Origin: Antedon mediterranea
Taxonomy: Eukaryota; Echinodermata; Crinoidea; Comatulida; Antedonidae
Assembly (NCBI RefSeq): GCF_964355755.1
Contig: NC_092679.1
Span: 14,252,932 to 14,316,931 of the forward strand
Direction of reading: 5' to 3'
DNA length: 64,000 nucleotides
The first letter of the stretch is position 1. Each line of letters begins with the position of its first letter. Shown piece by piece: positions 20,278 to 33,000 of the stretch. The notes under the pieces are model-generated. The model was not told where the DNA came from. It saw only the letters and a program-made list of their open reading frames with translations, and did no database searches. The position numbers were made by a program, and so were the translations under genes.

Positions 20278-21313
20278 TGATAAACAGATGAATTAGCAGT
20301 TTATGCAATGAAGACGATAGATATTTTTCTCGTCGACGACTACGTACGAGTTTTAAGAATAAGCATTCTCACAAGCATAGTGTATGTATAGCCATTGATT
20401 GGTTGATTTCGCGTCACGTGCCGTCCGTTATTCGCATTTCAAGACGAATCAAGTTTATACAACTTAAAACAATCAAGAAATTCACATAGATACATTCAGA
20501 TTAAGAATAAAGTCAATTCTGATAAATGGTTGATACTATTATTCCTGAAAATAGTTTTCCATTTAGGCCTTATTTGCATATAGACCTACAGATAGTGCAA
20601 TAATGTGTTTAGTTTTGCGCTAAACCATGAACGAGCATGTTTCCTTTGGTCCACGGTTCGAATCCCATCGCCGCTCTCCGTGTGTTTCAACTTGCTGGTT
20701 GGAATACATTTATATAGCTCTTTGTCTGGATGAGAGCTACGTTAGTAAAATAATAATTACGTTTCCGGACTATTTCTCAGTTGACAGAAAAAAAAGAATA
20801 AACTTTTTTACATGAACATTTTGATTTCTTTCTTGATACTTTTTATTCAAAGGGAAGAGTTTATTTCTAGTCGCGTGCAACGCGACTTTACAGCTCACTA
20901 TGTCGGTCGGTTGGTCGGTAAACACTAACTTGAGCACGCGACTGCAGCCATTTACATGGCCTTGTTTTGTGTTAATATGGTAACATGTATATAAATATAC
21001 AGAATTGTGACAAGAAGTGATAAAAATACAGTAAAAAATGTAGATCATGGAAGTCAATGAATTCTACTACAAATTGTGTTATAATACGAATGTGTGTTAT
21101 GCATGTGTGGCGGGGAAAAATATTTGAAGAAAAAAATCAATGCCCGGGGCGTTTATTTGAGGGTATTTATTTCAGTAGTAGGCCTAACTCTGTTTTTAAG
21201 CTACAATATACGGTAACTGTAACATTGAGTTCTTTAAATGTAGAAAGTAAATAACAGGCATGTGATATTATGTTTTTATAATGTAGTAACTGCTGTAGAA
21301 TAATGACATGATC
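20278..21313. other. Divergent intergenic region, left part
   Basis: This lies upstream of the secreted-protein gene. It holds a 'gtcgcgt...acgcgact...cactatgtcggtcgg' repeat (20,866-20,920; same family as 51,270-51,350) and an 'attcgaataaata'-type relic (20,995-21,250). No gene is seen. Confidence 0.5.
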
Positions 21314-21727
21314 ACTTAAGCTTGGTTCCCACTAGAACGTAACGCAAGGACGTAAACGCAACGCAAGCGTTTTAACCAATGACAAGCGAAGTTATAGACA
21401 GTTAAGCGTGGTTCCCACTAGCGACGCAACGCAAGGACGTAACGCAACGCAAGTGAATTGACCAATGACAAGCGAAGTTATAAACAGTTAGCAATCACAA
21501 GTGAATAAGCCATCGCTTGTGATTGGTCAATTCACTTGCGTTGTGTTACGTCCTTGCGTCGCTTGTCATTGGTTAAAACGCTTGCGTTGCGTTTACGTCC
21601 TTGCGTTACGTTCTTGTGGGAACCAAGCTTTAGCAATCACAAGCGAAAAAGCCATCGCTTGTGATTGGTCAATTTACTGGCGTTGCGTTACGTCCTTGTG
21701 TTGCGTCGCTAGTGGGAACCACGCTTT
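21314..21727. mobile_element. Composite palindromic MITE
   Basis: Two related left arms in direct order (about 21,318-21,400 and 21,404-21,490, both with ttcccactag...acgcaaggacgtaa) are followed by inverted arms (about 21,505-21,630 and 21,635-21,724, ending gtgggaaccaagctt and gtgggaaccacgctt). Shared core words are aaccaatgacaagcg and cttgtgattgg. Confidence 0.75.
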
Positions 21728-22465
21728 ATGAATAATTATTAGTTGTAAACATGGGCCTGTCGTGTCTGTTCCCAAGACAACATATACCCATTTCGATTTG
21801 GCGATAAGAGCGTGTAGTGTACAAGTAATTAAGCACCTATAATCGATTACAATAAAGGTGTGGGTGGGTGCGTACGTGTGCGTGTTTTTATTGAGATACA
21901 AATTATTGTCAACATTTTTCGCGATTGTGGGAAGAAATTCATCATGAAGTTAAAGACTGTTAGATTCTTCCCAACATTCGTTTAAACTCAAATGAATTTC
22001 GTAGAGTAAAGTGTTGTGCTCTCATATGCTGCAAGTTTATTCATTCCATCAGTTAGATTAACTTTGTATATTGTACTATTTTATTTTGCTCCATTCTGTA
22101 TCCACTATCTAGTACAGGAAAGATATTCTCAGAATCAGTAAAAGGTTGAAAAAATTGCAACAGAATTTTTTTCACCACAATGGATTTCTGTAAGGTCCCT
22201 ATATGAACATACTAAAAGTCTAGAAAAATCTAGGTAGGGGAAATAGGTTTTTTTTAACAAAATGGCCGCCAATGGCGAAAAATGTCTAAAAATGAACAAA
22301 AAACATATATTGTATATCTATTACCACTTGATAGCAGTTTTTATAATGCTTTTTATATTTCTTTAGTGTCAAACATTTGAACTGCAATATACATATTAAT
22401 TTAAGTGCTATTTAGCAGCAAAAACACACATTTAAGTATCAAGATATCACCACGGTTATAATAAT

Positions 22466-22507
22466 AGACACCGTAGTCCTGCATTATAATGCAGGACTAC
22501 GGTGTCT
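22466..22507. repeat. Perfect 42-bp palindrome
   Basis: Two 21-base arms are exact reverse complements with no spacer; the left arm begins agacaccgtagtcctgca. It sits in the left inverted arm of the 3.6-kb element. The matching site in the right arm (about 25,328-25,370) is degenerate. Confidence 0.95.
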
Positions 22508-22919
22508 AATAAAACAGTTCATTTACATTTGTACTGTCACAACAATAGAATTATACAATCTTACAATCTATTAATCCATTCATTTTCATTGTCCAGTTAT
22601 CATCCTCTGTCTATAGGTAGGAATTAAGCATGTGCTGATGCCGTGGTATTGGTGGTAAATTTGTCATCAATGGACACATCACGCCATTTGTAACTTTCCA
22701 TCCCCCAGTCTGTGGGTTGAAGAGTATTTTCTATCCACTGCTGTACCATGGTAATATACACGCAGAGAAAGACATTTTGCAGCATTTGTTGTTGGGGGAA
22801 TAGACTTTATTTCAAGTGCTGTTTTGATTTTTGCTACTTTCTCCCAGAATATATTCCTCCATACAGTATATAGCTACCAATGCCAATTCCTCTGATGCGA
22901 TGGTTTTTTTGTTTTGTTT

Positions 22920-23355
22920 TGGAGATGTTTGGTTTTACAGAGTTTGTAAGCATACTACTGCCCAGGTGTTATGACTTTTTAAGACTAACACCTTTTCCTA
23001 TACCAAATAGATGGGTTGTAGTATCACGACTAAATCTACCAACATTGGCCTTTAGAAGATTACGAGGAGATATGATTCAAGTTTTTAGAATGGTGACAGG
23101 CCTAAGTGGTAGTGGAATGCGTAACTTCTTCCCTATGAAAACATACGAGAGAAACATAAGAAGACATAGATACACCATATATAAGCGACGACCTAAACTG
23201 GATATCCGCAAGTACAATTTTTCTTACAGAATTGTTAACCTATGGAATAGTCTACCAGAGGAAGCCGTTAACACCACCACAGTAAACGCCTTTAAAAATA
23301 AACTTGATAAATTCATTGAAAGAAAATACAACAAATTTACTTTTATGGGATAAAA
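22920..23355 (+). pseudogene. LINE E: C-terminal remnant of a non-LTR retrotransposon
   Basis: The open frame from 22,880 reads LNLPTLAFRRLRGDMIQVF, RNIRRHRYTIYKRRPKLD and NFSYRIVNLWNSLPEEAVN, then TVNAFKNKLDKF: the C-terminal tail found after the RT domain in CR1/L2-like LINEs. No RT motifs remain upstream. Confidence 0.8.
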
Positions 23356-24169
23356 TGTATTGCAGAAGAATTTAAATCAAGGAAACGAATGAAAACAAAA
23401 AAACAAAACAAAAACCATGCAGTGATGACTTGATGAAATTGGGAGGGCAAGACATGTACCATACAGAAATGTATGGTCTACTTACGAGCCCGACAAGACA
23501 GGTGATTACAGGTGATTACATCCCTGGATTTCATGTATAGGCCTAAAAAGCAAATTAATTTTTACAGAGCTTCACACCAAGGAAAGACTTTACATGCATT
23601 CACAGTGCTCCCCCATCGAGAACATACGGTAATAAATCAATGAATGAAGCAACCGTTACAGAATATTAATTTAAGACGAAAGAACATATTATTATACACA
23701 TGGGTCAAAATCAGCCATATTCATCAATAGAGAAGCAGTGCACATTCCCTTACATATATACTATTTCATCATTGATGTGATACAGTCATACACAATGCAT
23801 CATTAATTGTTGAAAAAGAACCTTGTACTTTTCCTGCAGCCCTCTTTTACTCCATTGACTCCATACACACTGCTGCTGCTAGACTACTCAGAAACCTTCA
23901 TCTCACTGCCCACTGTATGTTATCATACACTGCTACATCAAACCTCTTGGCCCGAAACAGCAACATTTCAAGACATTTATTATGTACCATGCATGTTTGT
24001 TACGTTATGTGAAGGCAAAGTAAACTCTTGTGTTTAATGGCTATAATTATGGGCCGTAGGTAAATTTGGTTTAGGAAAAGGTGTTTTGGTCTTAAAAATC
24101 ATCACATCACAGTTAGAGTTGTATGTCAAATTCTGTAAACCAAACAGTTTCCAAAAAAAAGAAGAAAAC

Positions 24170-24410
24170 ATTGCATCAGGAATTTGGCATTGGTAGCTAT
24201 ATATGGAGGGAAGTCAATGGAGAATTTAGACAGCCTACTTTTCTTTGAGAAAGTTGCAAAAAGCAAATCTATTCCCTTGCTGCAAAAAACTGTACCAGGT
24301 ATAGTAGTGGATAGGAAATATTCTTCAACCCACAGACTATCACGAGGGATGGAAAGTATTGATGCCAAATTTACTACCAGCACCAGAGAAACTATTAAAG
24401 TTGATTAGAT
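24170..24410 (+). other. Unassigned 74-codon open frame
   Basis: The frame reads ALVAIYGGKSMENLDSLLFF and continues with a basic C-terminus, without an obvious family. 'ALxxxYG' followed by 'LDxL' weakly resembles a block seen in transposon-linked invertebrate ORFs. It is between the inverted arms of the 3.6-kb element. Probably a relic. Confidence 0.2.
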
Positions 24411-24559
24411 GTAGGCCTACCTGAAAGGTTGTAGTAAAATGAATTGCAGTTGCAGAAAATATGGTTTGGACTGCTGTTCCACTATTTTTTAAGAATGTTA
24501 CGGCACAGCACATGCTCAATTCCCCACCAATAGATGGAGGATGAGATACTGACAAGATG

Positions 24560-25025
24560 AAAGTGAAATTACCGCATTTATTTGAATAAATGCCCTTGGT
24601 GGTTGATTTTTAAGGAGGGCAGTGGGGGCGTGTAATCGTCGTGAGGAGTTTATTCGGAGAGGCGTTTATTTTTGTGGGTGTGTAAGGTGAACAAATACAA
24701 CACCATCATGCCATTCAGTGAATTCTATTACAAATAGAAATGTGTTAAAATACAATATTGTGTATAATATGCATGTGGCGGGGCGTACATTCGTGGAAAT
24801 AAATTCAAAATGATGTCCGATGGGGGCCGGGGAGGGGGTGCTCTGGTGTAGGTTATTCAAAACGATGTCCTATGGGGCTTTATTCGAATTTTCTGAATGT
24901 AGCGTTTATCCGAATAAATACAGTAATAGATTGTAGTCCAGTGATGGCGCAAGGATTTTCCCGATGAGGGGTGGGGGGGGGGGATGGGGAGAGAGCGTAG
25001 CTAGCATCAATTGGCTGGGCCATCA
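24560..25025. repeat. G-rich and 'attcgaataaata' repeat block
   Basis: 24,690-24,930 repeats the words of 1,120-1,375 twice, with G-rich pieces between. 24,940-25,025 begins gatggcgcaaggattttccc and has a G run, like 12,500-12,560. Non-coding. Confidence 0.55.
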
Positions 25026-26059
25026 ATGGAAGCGCACCCAGATGTTCAGACAATATTATACCAGTAAAGGGTAGTTTTAGTCACTTTTAAAAATGTAAAT
25101 CCTTGAAACAGTACTCAATGGGGTATTGTTTTATATTAGGAAATATCATCATATTGTCTACATATACTCCCGAAAATAGCCAATTGGGGAGAGGGGATGG
25201 GGGGTCGGACAGACTCCCTCACCCTTCCCATATGATCTCCCATCCCTATACCCCTCCCCACTGGCACCACCAATGTTGTAATATATTGTTATAACAGTAC
25301 AAATGTAAATGAACTGATTTATTATTAGACACCGTAATCCTATGTATTAAGCATAGGAAGGACTGCGTTTTATATATATAACAATAGGAATATCTAGATA
25401 CTTAAACATTTGTTTTGCGGCCATTTTCTAATTAACAGCACTTAAAATAATGTGTTTTGTAGTTCAGATCTTCGAAACTGTAAAGAAATATAAAAATCAT
25501 TGTAAAAACCGCTATAAAGTGGTAATTAGATCTACTGTTTTTTTGTCCTTTTCTAGGCATTTTCGCCATTGGCGGACATTTTGTTTAAAAAAACCTATTT
25601 CCCCTACCTGGATTTTTCTAGACTGTTAATATGTTCATATAGGGACCTTATATAAATGCGTTGTGGTGAAATAAATTCTTTTGCAATTTTTTCAACCATA
25701 TTTCATAGTTTTCCTGTACTACTCACAATGTTTCATTTTTGAGTGCTTGATTAGACCGCGTACGTGATCGACCAATGAAAAGCAGGCTCTGTGCGCGTAA
25801 CCGGTGGTCGCATTAACAACATGATGACAGCAAAAAAGGAGAGAATTGAAAGGAGTCGAAAAAAGAAAGACCTTTTTCAAATTGTTTTATTTTAAAGAAA
25901 AAACTAATAATTAATAGATAATATAAAGTACTGTACGTGTGTTTGCAGCAAATTATAATAATGGTATTTATGTTTTTTTACTACATTATTTATATTTTGA
26001 TATATATAGGCCTAAACTGATAAAATGAGCACAAAATAAAGTTGGTCTTGCTGGCATTG

Positions 26060-26310
26060 TTGGTAGGCCTACTAGGCTAGGCCTAGTAGGCCTAGGCCCT
26101 AGGTAGCCTAGGCCTAGCCTAGTGGTTGGTGTAACGTGTAGCCTAAACTAATCATAGACCGAGGAGGTCTAGCCAGCTAGGCTATAAATAATTAAATTAT
26201 AATTTAGGCTAGGCCTATCTAGGCCTAGAGCCTATCTAGTAGAGGGCCGGCCCTACTAGAGAGTAGCTAGGCGAGGCCTCTAGCCTAGCTAGAGAGAGTG
26301 AAAAAGTTAG
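26060..26310. repeat. Cluster of AGGCCTAG/CTAGGC words
   Basis: Dense overlapping palindromic words (taggcctac, ctaggcctag, tagcctaggc) occupy about 250 bp. The word taggcctac is scattered through the whole window but is concentrated here. Confidence 0.8.
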
Positions 26311-26474
26311 CGAGAGATTAAAATTAAGACTTATTATTAATATTATTACTTATTAGAGTAAGTTCTAGGCCTAGTAGTAGTAGCTAGGCATAAATACTGA
26401 CTTGACTTTAAATATATAGGGCTAGGCCGATTGCCCCACCCCCTCTTCTACTGTACTAATTTCGGTATTTTAGT

Positions 26475-26733
26475 AGGCCTATGTATTGTAAGTATACCGT
26501 ATTGTGTATGTACAAAAAACGTTTTAATCAATCATAAAACGTTTCCACAAACGGTTGACTTGCCTTGTTTTCGTATTATACTATTAATTATATTAAATAG
26601 GCATTGTATTATTATATATACCATGGATTATGTATGTACAAAAAACGCTTTAATCATAAAAAGTTTCTACAAACTGTTGACTTGCCTTGTTTTCGTATTA
26701 CTATTAATTATATTAAATAGGCCTTGTGTTATA
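26475..26733. repeat. Tandem duplication (unit about 126 bp)
   Basis: Two copies share tgtatgtacaaaaaacg, gttgacttgccttgttttcg and attaatt with attaaataggc, offset 126 bases. They create a spurious 106-codon frame at 26,431-26,751. Confidence 0.85.
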
Positions 26734-26940
26734 TTATATTCATATTATTAAATATTATTATTAATTAGCGAATGTGTCATTACACGGCATTTGTTATTAA
26801 TATTATTATGGCGATGTAATCTACAGTAGTAATATAGCAAGTTTGATTTACTTTTACAATCTTAATTTATATTTTTTATCATTTTTAAAATTAATTTAGG
26901 TCTGATTTACAGTTTAAAATTCTGGACATCAAACGTTAAT

Positions 26941-27073
26941 ATGCAACAACCACAAGTACAGAACCAACTTGCAACTCACGTTCCTGATTTGGTGTTAGCG
27001 CCCTCTACAATGGACAGACAGCTTCCTTTCAGTCAACGCTTAGAAGGAATGTTAATGTTTGCAGATATTTCAG
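26941..27073 (+). CDS. ADCY10: sAC exon 1 (start; C1 metal site)
   Basis: It starts MQQPQVQNQL and ends MLMFADIS; the Asp of ADIS is the first metal-binding Asp. The donor is TTTCAG/GTAGTA. Ends phase 1. Confidence 0.88.
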
Positions 27074-30000
27074 GTAGTAGGACTAATTAAATCTGAGCTA
27101 TACATTAATATTCTCATCTTCATCGTTAGTCTAGATTCTAGGACGACGATTCGACTTAATTTTCGTTAAAAAAACATTTTGGCACATATTGCGTTTCATA
27201 CTTAGTGGAGCTGAACAAAAATCTTCTTCTTTGTTGATCATTGAATGTCCAGAATTTAAAAATGTCGATGAATTGAAATTGAATTGATCTATTCCGTTAA
27301 TTTACAAAATGTAATGAAATTTATTTTCCATTATTTCTTTTTCGAATAAACAACCGATCTAATGGAGCATTGCGTATATTGGCGGACTGATAACAGATGA
27401 GCCCCTTAAATATACAGCGGAATTAAATAGTAGTACAAAGAGGAATGCAATTTGATATAAAACAAAATTACTTTTATTAATAATATAAAAATATCTTAAA
27501 ATTTACATTCTAAAACACACTTCCCAGTTAACTTAGATAAGAATGTTAAAAGCAATATCCAATATCAACTGATTCTATTGTACTGAATGGTTCGCAGTGA
27601 CCGATATGGTAACACAATATACAGTGGTGGTAAAGACTTCTTAATTAATTTACGTTGTGGTTGCATTTATTTATTGTTTTTTTATTTATAAGTCGGAATT
27701 TACTTGTAAATAATACATTTTTGGTCGCTCTCAGATGTTTTTTCCATTCCTATAATTGAGTACAGTGTTTAAAAAGATGAAACAGACCAATACCCTACCC
27801 TCTGTTCTGTGTTAAGATTATAAAATAGTTACTAATATAACAAGACTATATTAATACAAGCAATACATTTAATATTGATAAAATATTTAAAACAAAAAGA
27901 TAACATTTAAAAAGTAAAAGTGTAAATATTGTAATTAAGTTATTATGCAATTAATTACTGTAACATTGTAACAAACGTATCAATTCAATTACAATACACA
28001 AAGCACACAATGTTGTTCAGCTTATTACAGTATAATCAATTACAGTACAGAATTCCAAAACATTATTAGAAGTGTTGAATGTTAACACCACGTCACGTGA
28101 CATCAAGATCTCAAATTGCTAGTCATGTGACGTATTTCCTCATATCTGTATTATCCGGGTACCTATTGGTCAGATACGTTTCGATTAAAAATTTCACTAT
28201 GTTTTAATATATTTATATGAAAATAATACAAAAATGTTTTAGGCATTGTAATGACGTAATCAGAGGTGGATCTATTGATCTGTCTGGACCAAAATAACAA
28301 TGTGATACCAATCACAAAAATGTATTAAACAAAGTATTTCAAATTGTTCAAAATCTTCGAATCTAGGTACAATACAGCATAGTTCATTCAACAATACAAA
28401 TGTCTCAGCAGATGCCAGAACTGCTTTAACGACAAACTAAATCAAATCTATTCTTAATAAATTCTTAAAGTAGGGCGTTGGCGTTGCTGCTTTTGGTTTT
28501 TGTTCATCAGTTCGCAGTATTAAGGCGTTTTTTTAATCCAAAATGTATCTAGTATAAATAACTATGCACTGGTAATTGTGAGAAGAGAATATAGATGATA
28601 CATATTTTAGGTTGAAAGTAATTTAAATCCACATTAATGTTTTTGCTTTTATACTATTAGTCCGAACAAAGTAAAAATAACGAGAGTAAATGTGATGAAA
28701 GAGAAAGTGTTCCTCGTTGATGTACTCGTCGTGGGATCAATGATAAAATCCTGCGTACCACGATTATGACTGTCCTTGTTTGCCTTTGTGCTCGCTTCTT
28801 TCATTGCAATAGTGGTCGACATTTTTGATGAGGTTTGTCGATGAGTACTTGGTCGTCGAGTTGTTGTTTGTCTTCTTTCGGTCGTCGTCGGGGCCAGTGT
28901 TGTTGTATAACACACTGAATCCGGGAAATCGTTCACGTACTTGTCTTTAGTTGCTCGATTAACTCGCTCAGAACCCGCTTGCTCGTTCAATTCATTCACC
29001 AAATACATATTTTCATGAGGTCCTAATAGTATCAGATTGCTGATCGTAGATCCTTGGACTATGTTTGTTTCTGTACAATCGGAATTGTCTCCGAATCCGG
29101 ATATTTTGACGTTGCTATTAACGGAAATAGTACCAGTATCATCTTTAATCACGCATTTAACGATGGCGTTTACCCAGTATCCACAAACGGTATCGGAGCT
29201 GCATGGTCCACCCCCGGAGCCATCAGTTTTCTCTGTAACCGTTGCGATTATCGCGATACTAGAATCATTTATACGCTCATTCATGGACATTGCTCTCCAA
29301 TCAGGTGATGGCTCGCAAGCCATCGTAACGCTAACAATGTACAACATAGAAATCCAAAAAATCAACATAACTATTTACTGTGTAGGCCTCGTATGACTTC
29401 CAAACAATACTTTGACTGTGTAGGCCTACTAACGAAAACGTTTTGTGTTTCCGATCTGCTCTGATCAGGGAAGAGTGAAATTACAGCTCTGATCAACGAA
29501 CTGACTGGAATACGCCTTCCGTCTAACTCGAAACTATCTATCCTGTCTCAGTTTCTGTTGTGAACCCGCTGCTTACCACTCACTTAATTATATGCCAGTT
29601 CCTTCCGCCGAAAGACACTCCTATCGTCTGCTCATAAGTTTAGAAACCACGATTATTGGAGGAATTTCCGCCACCGTTTTTTTTTACGATTATTGTGTTG
29701 GCCTACCGTGTGCTTGTACTGTACTGTGACATTGACATTTATATACAACCTAATAGTTTATGCTACTCATCGTTATGGAATTCTTTTGACGACTAGTCAC
29801 CGTGTCTCAGTGGGATAGGGCTCGTGTTACAATTCATAGAAACTGTAAAATGGCATATACAGTACCACTAAACTTAAGTGCACATTATGCAATTTCATAT
29901 AACTTTATTCGATGTTTCAATGTTCTTATTTGAATTAAATGCCGTTGTTAATCACCATTAAGTTTATATTTAGGTGTAATAGAAAGCTTTAGAATTAAAT

Positions 30001-33000
30001 TGACAGTTTTAGTACGGTACTTAAAATAATGGAATAAGCTGATGTTGTCGGAATTATGTATTTTACACTACCAGAAAAAGTACATCAACAACTTTTTAGT
30101 GAAATTGAACCACCTTCTTTATAATGTGTTATTGACGTGTTTACAATGATTGAAACAAATGCTTTAAAGAATACCTCTCCATCGGATGCTTACAATAATT
30201 ATGGAATCTGCTGTTGTCGAAATGTGTACATTATAAGAATAACTTTTTACTGAAAGTGGAATTGTTGTACCACTTTCTCTATACATGTTTTATCGACGTG
30301 TTACGATGATTAAAAAATGCTTAAAGATTGTTCCCTAAACACAGGAAAAATGAAGATTAATAAAATCAGACTTTAAATATGCCATATTTAAGTGTTTTTT
30401 TTTTTTTTGTTGCTTTAAATTACATTTTTTTAGGTAAATCATTTTTTTTTTAATCCAGTTTTTGGTCATAGAATTAACCGAATTTCTATGTGTTTTTTTT
30501 TTCTTAAAACAAATGACAATAAATGATACTTGACTTGACTTGAATAGTGAATAACTGTTATGTGAAATTAGATGCCATTCAACAAAAATTAGAAAAGGAA
30601 AATTAGGGGGACAATATATCTTTAATAATGCCCTATAAAAAATAATTGTCTATCGTCGTAATAATAGTCTCATTTTTTTGTTTGCCTTGAGGCAAATTGT
30701 GCACAATACAAACAGAATAGTAACAGATAATGTAATTATCATGGTTCACTACTATTCATTGCATTCATCAGGTCTGATGTATTGTTTTGGTAAACACCCT
30801 TAAATCAGGGAGTTGTAAATTGTTTATTTTAACTCCCTGCTTAAATCATACATCATTGTAAAAAAAATATCTGTAGGGAGGGAATGATAAACAATTAGAT
30901 TTTCTTTTATGGCTTCAATTAATACAATTGAATACATGAATTATAAAACAGAAATAATAATCTTTTTGATCGACTAGCGTACTGATTAGTGTTTCAATCA
31001 ACGACCTCCCTCCCTAACGACGACTGATGCCACCAAGGATATTAAAGCAGTGTCGCCGTAAACAACACATTTGGGCTACATCAGCGGTAAAAACAGCCCC
31101 TCGAGGGAAAAGTGACAAATTAAAGTTTAAAGTAGTAAATGTCGACATAAAACGGGCACGATTTGAAAATGATTATTATTTATTACTGAAATAATGATTT
31201 GGCTCAAAGATTATTTTAGGCTAATTATTTTTTACGGTATTTTCGTGATTAGGCCCAAGGTTTGAAAATAAGAATTTTATGGTACAGGAGTATCCTGATG
31301 ATTCGATCTGTACAAGAAGGCAATCTACTCACCTTTCAAAGATAGAAACTCGTACAGTCCTTTGATCTTACGTCTGGCTGCGACAAATACCAATAGTACT
31401 GCATATTCTCTAGAATATCAACATGGAAATTTTTAAAATACTGGAGTGCAGGAAAGGTAGCTCTGGCCGGGTATTTCTTCTAGGCGTGGTTCCCAATAGA
31501 GACACAATTCCGTAGGCGCAACGCAGGCGAGTTGACCAATGACAAGCGACAGTTCGAATTATCCATCACTTGTGATTGGTCAAATTATACTTCGTGGGCT
31601 TACGTCCTTGCGTTTCGTTCTAATGGGAATCAAGTGTTACTACAGTATTATCACTAGGCCTATCGTATGATGACAAAAAATGATGAATTATGTAAAAAAA
31701 TTACTATAAACTGTATACAACTATATTAACCTTTTCCACTATTGACATTAAGCCTATTGGTTTATTATTTACAGGTTTCACTGCTCTATGTGAGAAATAC
31801 AGTTTGAATTCACGTAGTAATGGTACAGATAAACTTTCCAAGACGCTGAATGACTATCTCGGTGCCATAGTGGAGAATATCATCGGATCAGAGGGTGACG
31901 TTCTCAAGTTTGCAGGTGAATTACGAATTATTTACTAAAGGCCTACTATAATGGTGGATGGACTAACTCGTCAAGGTGACGAGTTCAAATTTGGTGTTAG
32001 GTTTGTTCGGAGGTAGTAGCAGGGCAGGGAAAACAAAACGTCCGAATTTTGGGAGAAAGATTCGCAATGCAAAGGACAAACCGTAATATACAGTAGTACC
32101 AATATAAATATAGTTTATCATCTTGACACAAGCTAAGGCCTATAATTATACACACACTGTAAAATATATATCTAGATATCTCCTCCCTAACAACCATCTG
32201 CTGATGTGGAAGAAAACATGAGGTGACTTGGCAGATACCAGATTACATAATTATACATGATATTATATAAATTTGACAGGCATCCTGAAACTGCAGACTC
32301 CAATGCTGTGCACGCTATCATCAGCAGCAGAAAACATTTACAACGATCTATATGATATGAAGATGATGATATGATATTAATGCTTGTGTCTCATAAGGTC
32401 ATGTGATGACGCCAATCAATCAATTAGGTTAATCTGTGTGACAGTAGTAGGGTTTTTCGGAGATAGCGAGATAATTGTCTCCTCTTCCAGATACGGTATT
32501 TTAAATATGGACATAACTTTTCACCGTTTCAGCTTCCACGCATCATATAAAAAGGTATAGGCCGAGTGAATCAAATTCGGTCCAGCAGTTCGTAAATGAA
32601 GTTCATTAAAACAGATAATCGGAAGTGTGGGTGGGTGGAGGTTTTGACGATGCTACCCGCTCCAATTATAAATATGTTAATATTTTTTATATTCATTAGA
32701 CAAGGAACAGTCAATTGCTTCTAACAATCTAGAATAAATAATTTGAATATGAACATTCGGAATTGAAATTGAAATTCCACCTCTCAGTCTAAACTCAACT
32801 CAATTATCAAATTTGAAACTAACCATAAATTGACTTGCAAATTGATAGGTTAGAATACTGTTTACTGTTTTCAGGCAGAGCACTTGTCCTAATTCAATTT
32901 TACTGAGGCCAATGATAACACCTTTTTATAGGTGTGGAATTTATCATCTGCAAAAGCATTCACATAAACTTTCCATAGAGTTCATGACTATGACGCGACG

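Larger units (their letters stand above)
22111..25720. mobile_element. 3.6-kb element with long (about 400 bp) terminal inverted repeats
   Basis: The left end agtacaggaa...ggttgaaaaaattgcaa...aggtccctatatgaacat (22,111-about 22,530) matches the reverse complement of about 25,290-25,720, with divergence. The outermost bases are GTACAGG/CCTGTAC flanked by TA, consistent with a TA target duplication. The interior holds a LINE relic and repeat pieces, no recognisable transposase. An alternative is two independent insertions of a 400-bp repeat in opposite orientation. Confidence 0.6.
25735..26940. promoter_or_regulatory. Region upstream of the cyclase start exon
   Basis: Likely 5' flank of the cyclase gene, by position only. 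It contains the AGGCCTAG-rich cluster and a 126-bp tandem duplication. A TTTACAG ending at 26,912 could be an acceptor for a start-codon exon with non-coding exons upstream. No clear TATA or CpG-rich promoter was found. Confidence 0.35.
29400..31774. other. Cyclase intron 1, right part
   Basis: Contains the 5' flank of the nested antisense gene, a TTAA MITE (30,321-30,625) and a 'GCAACGC' MITE (31,480-31,640). No coding seen. Confidence 0.5.

Noticed and set aside
26431-26751. 106-codon frame with internal repeat
   Set aside because: The frame arises from the 126-bp tandem duplication; no domain or splice context.
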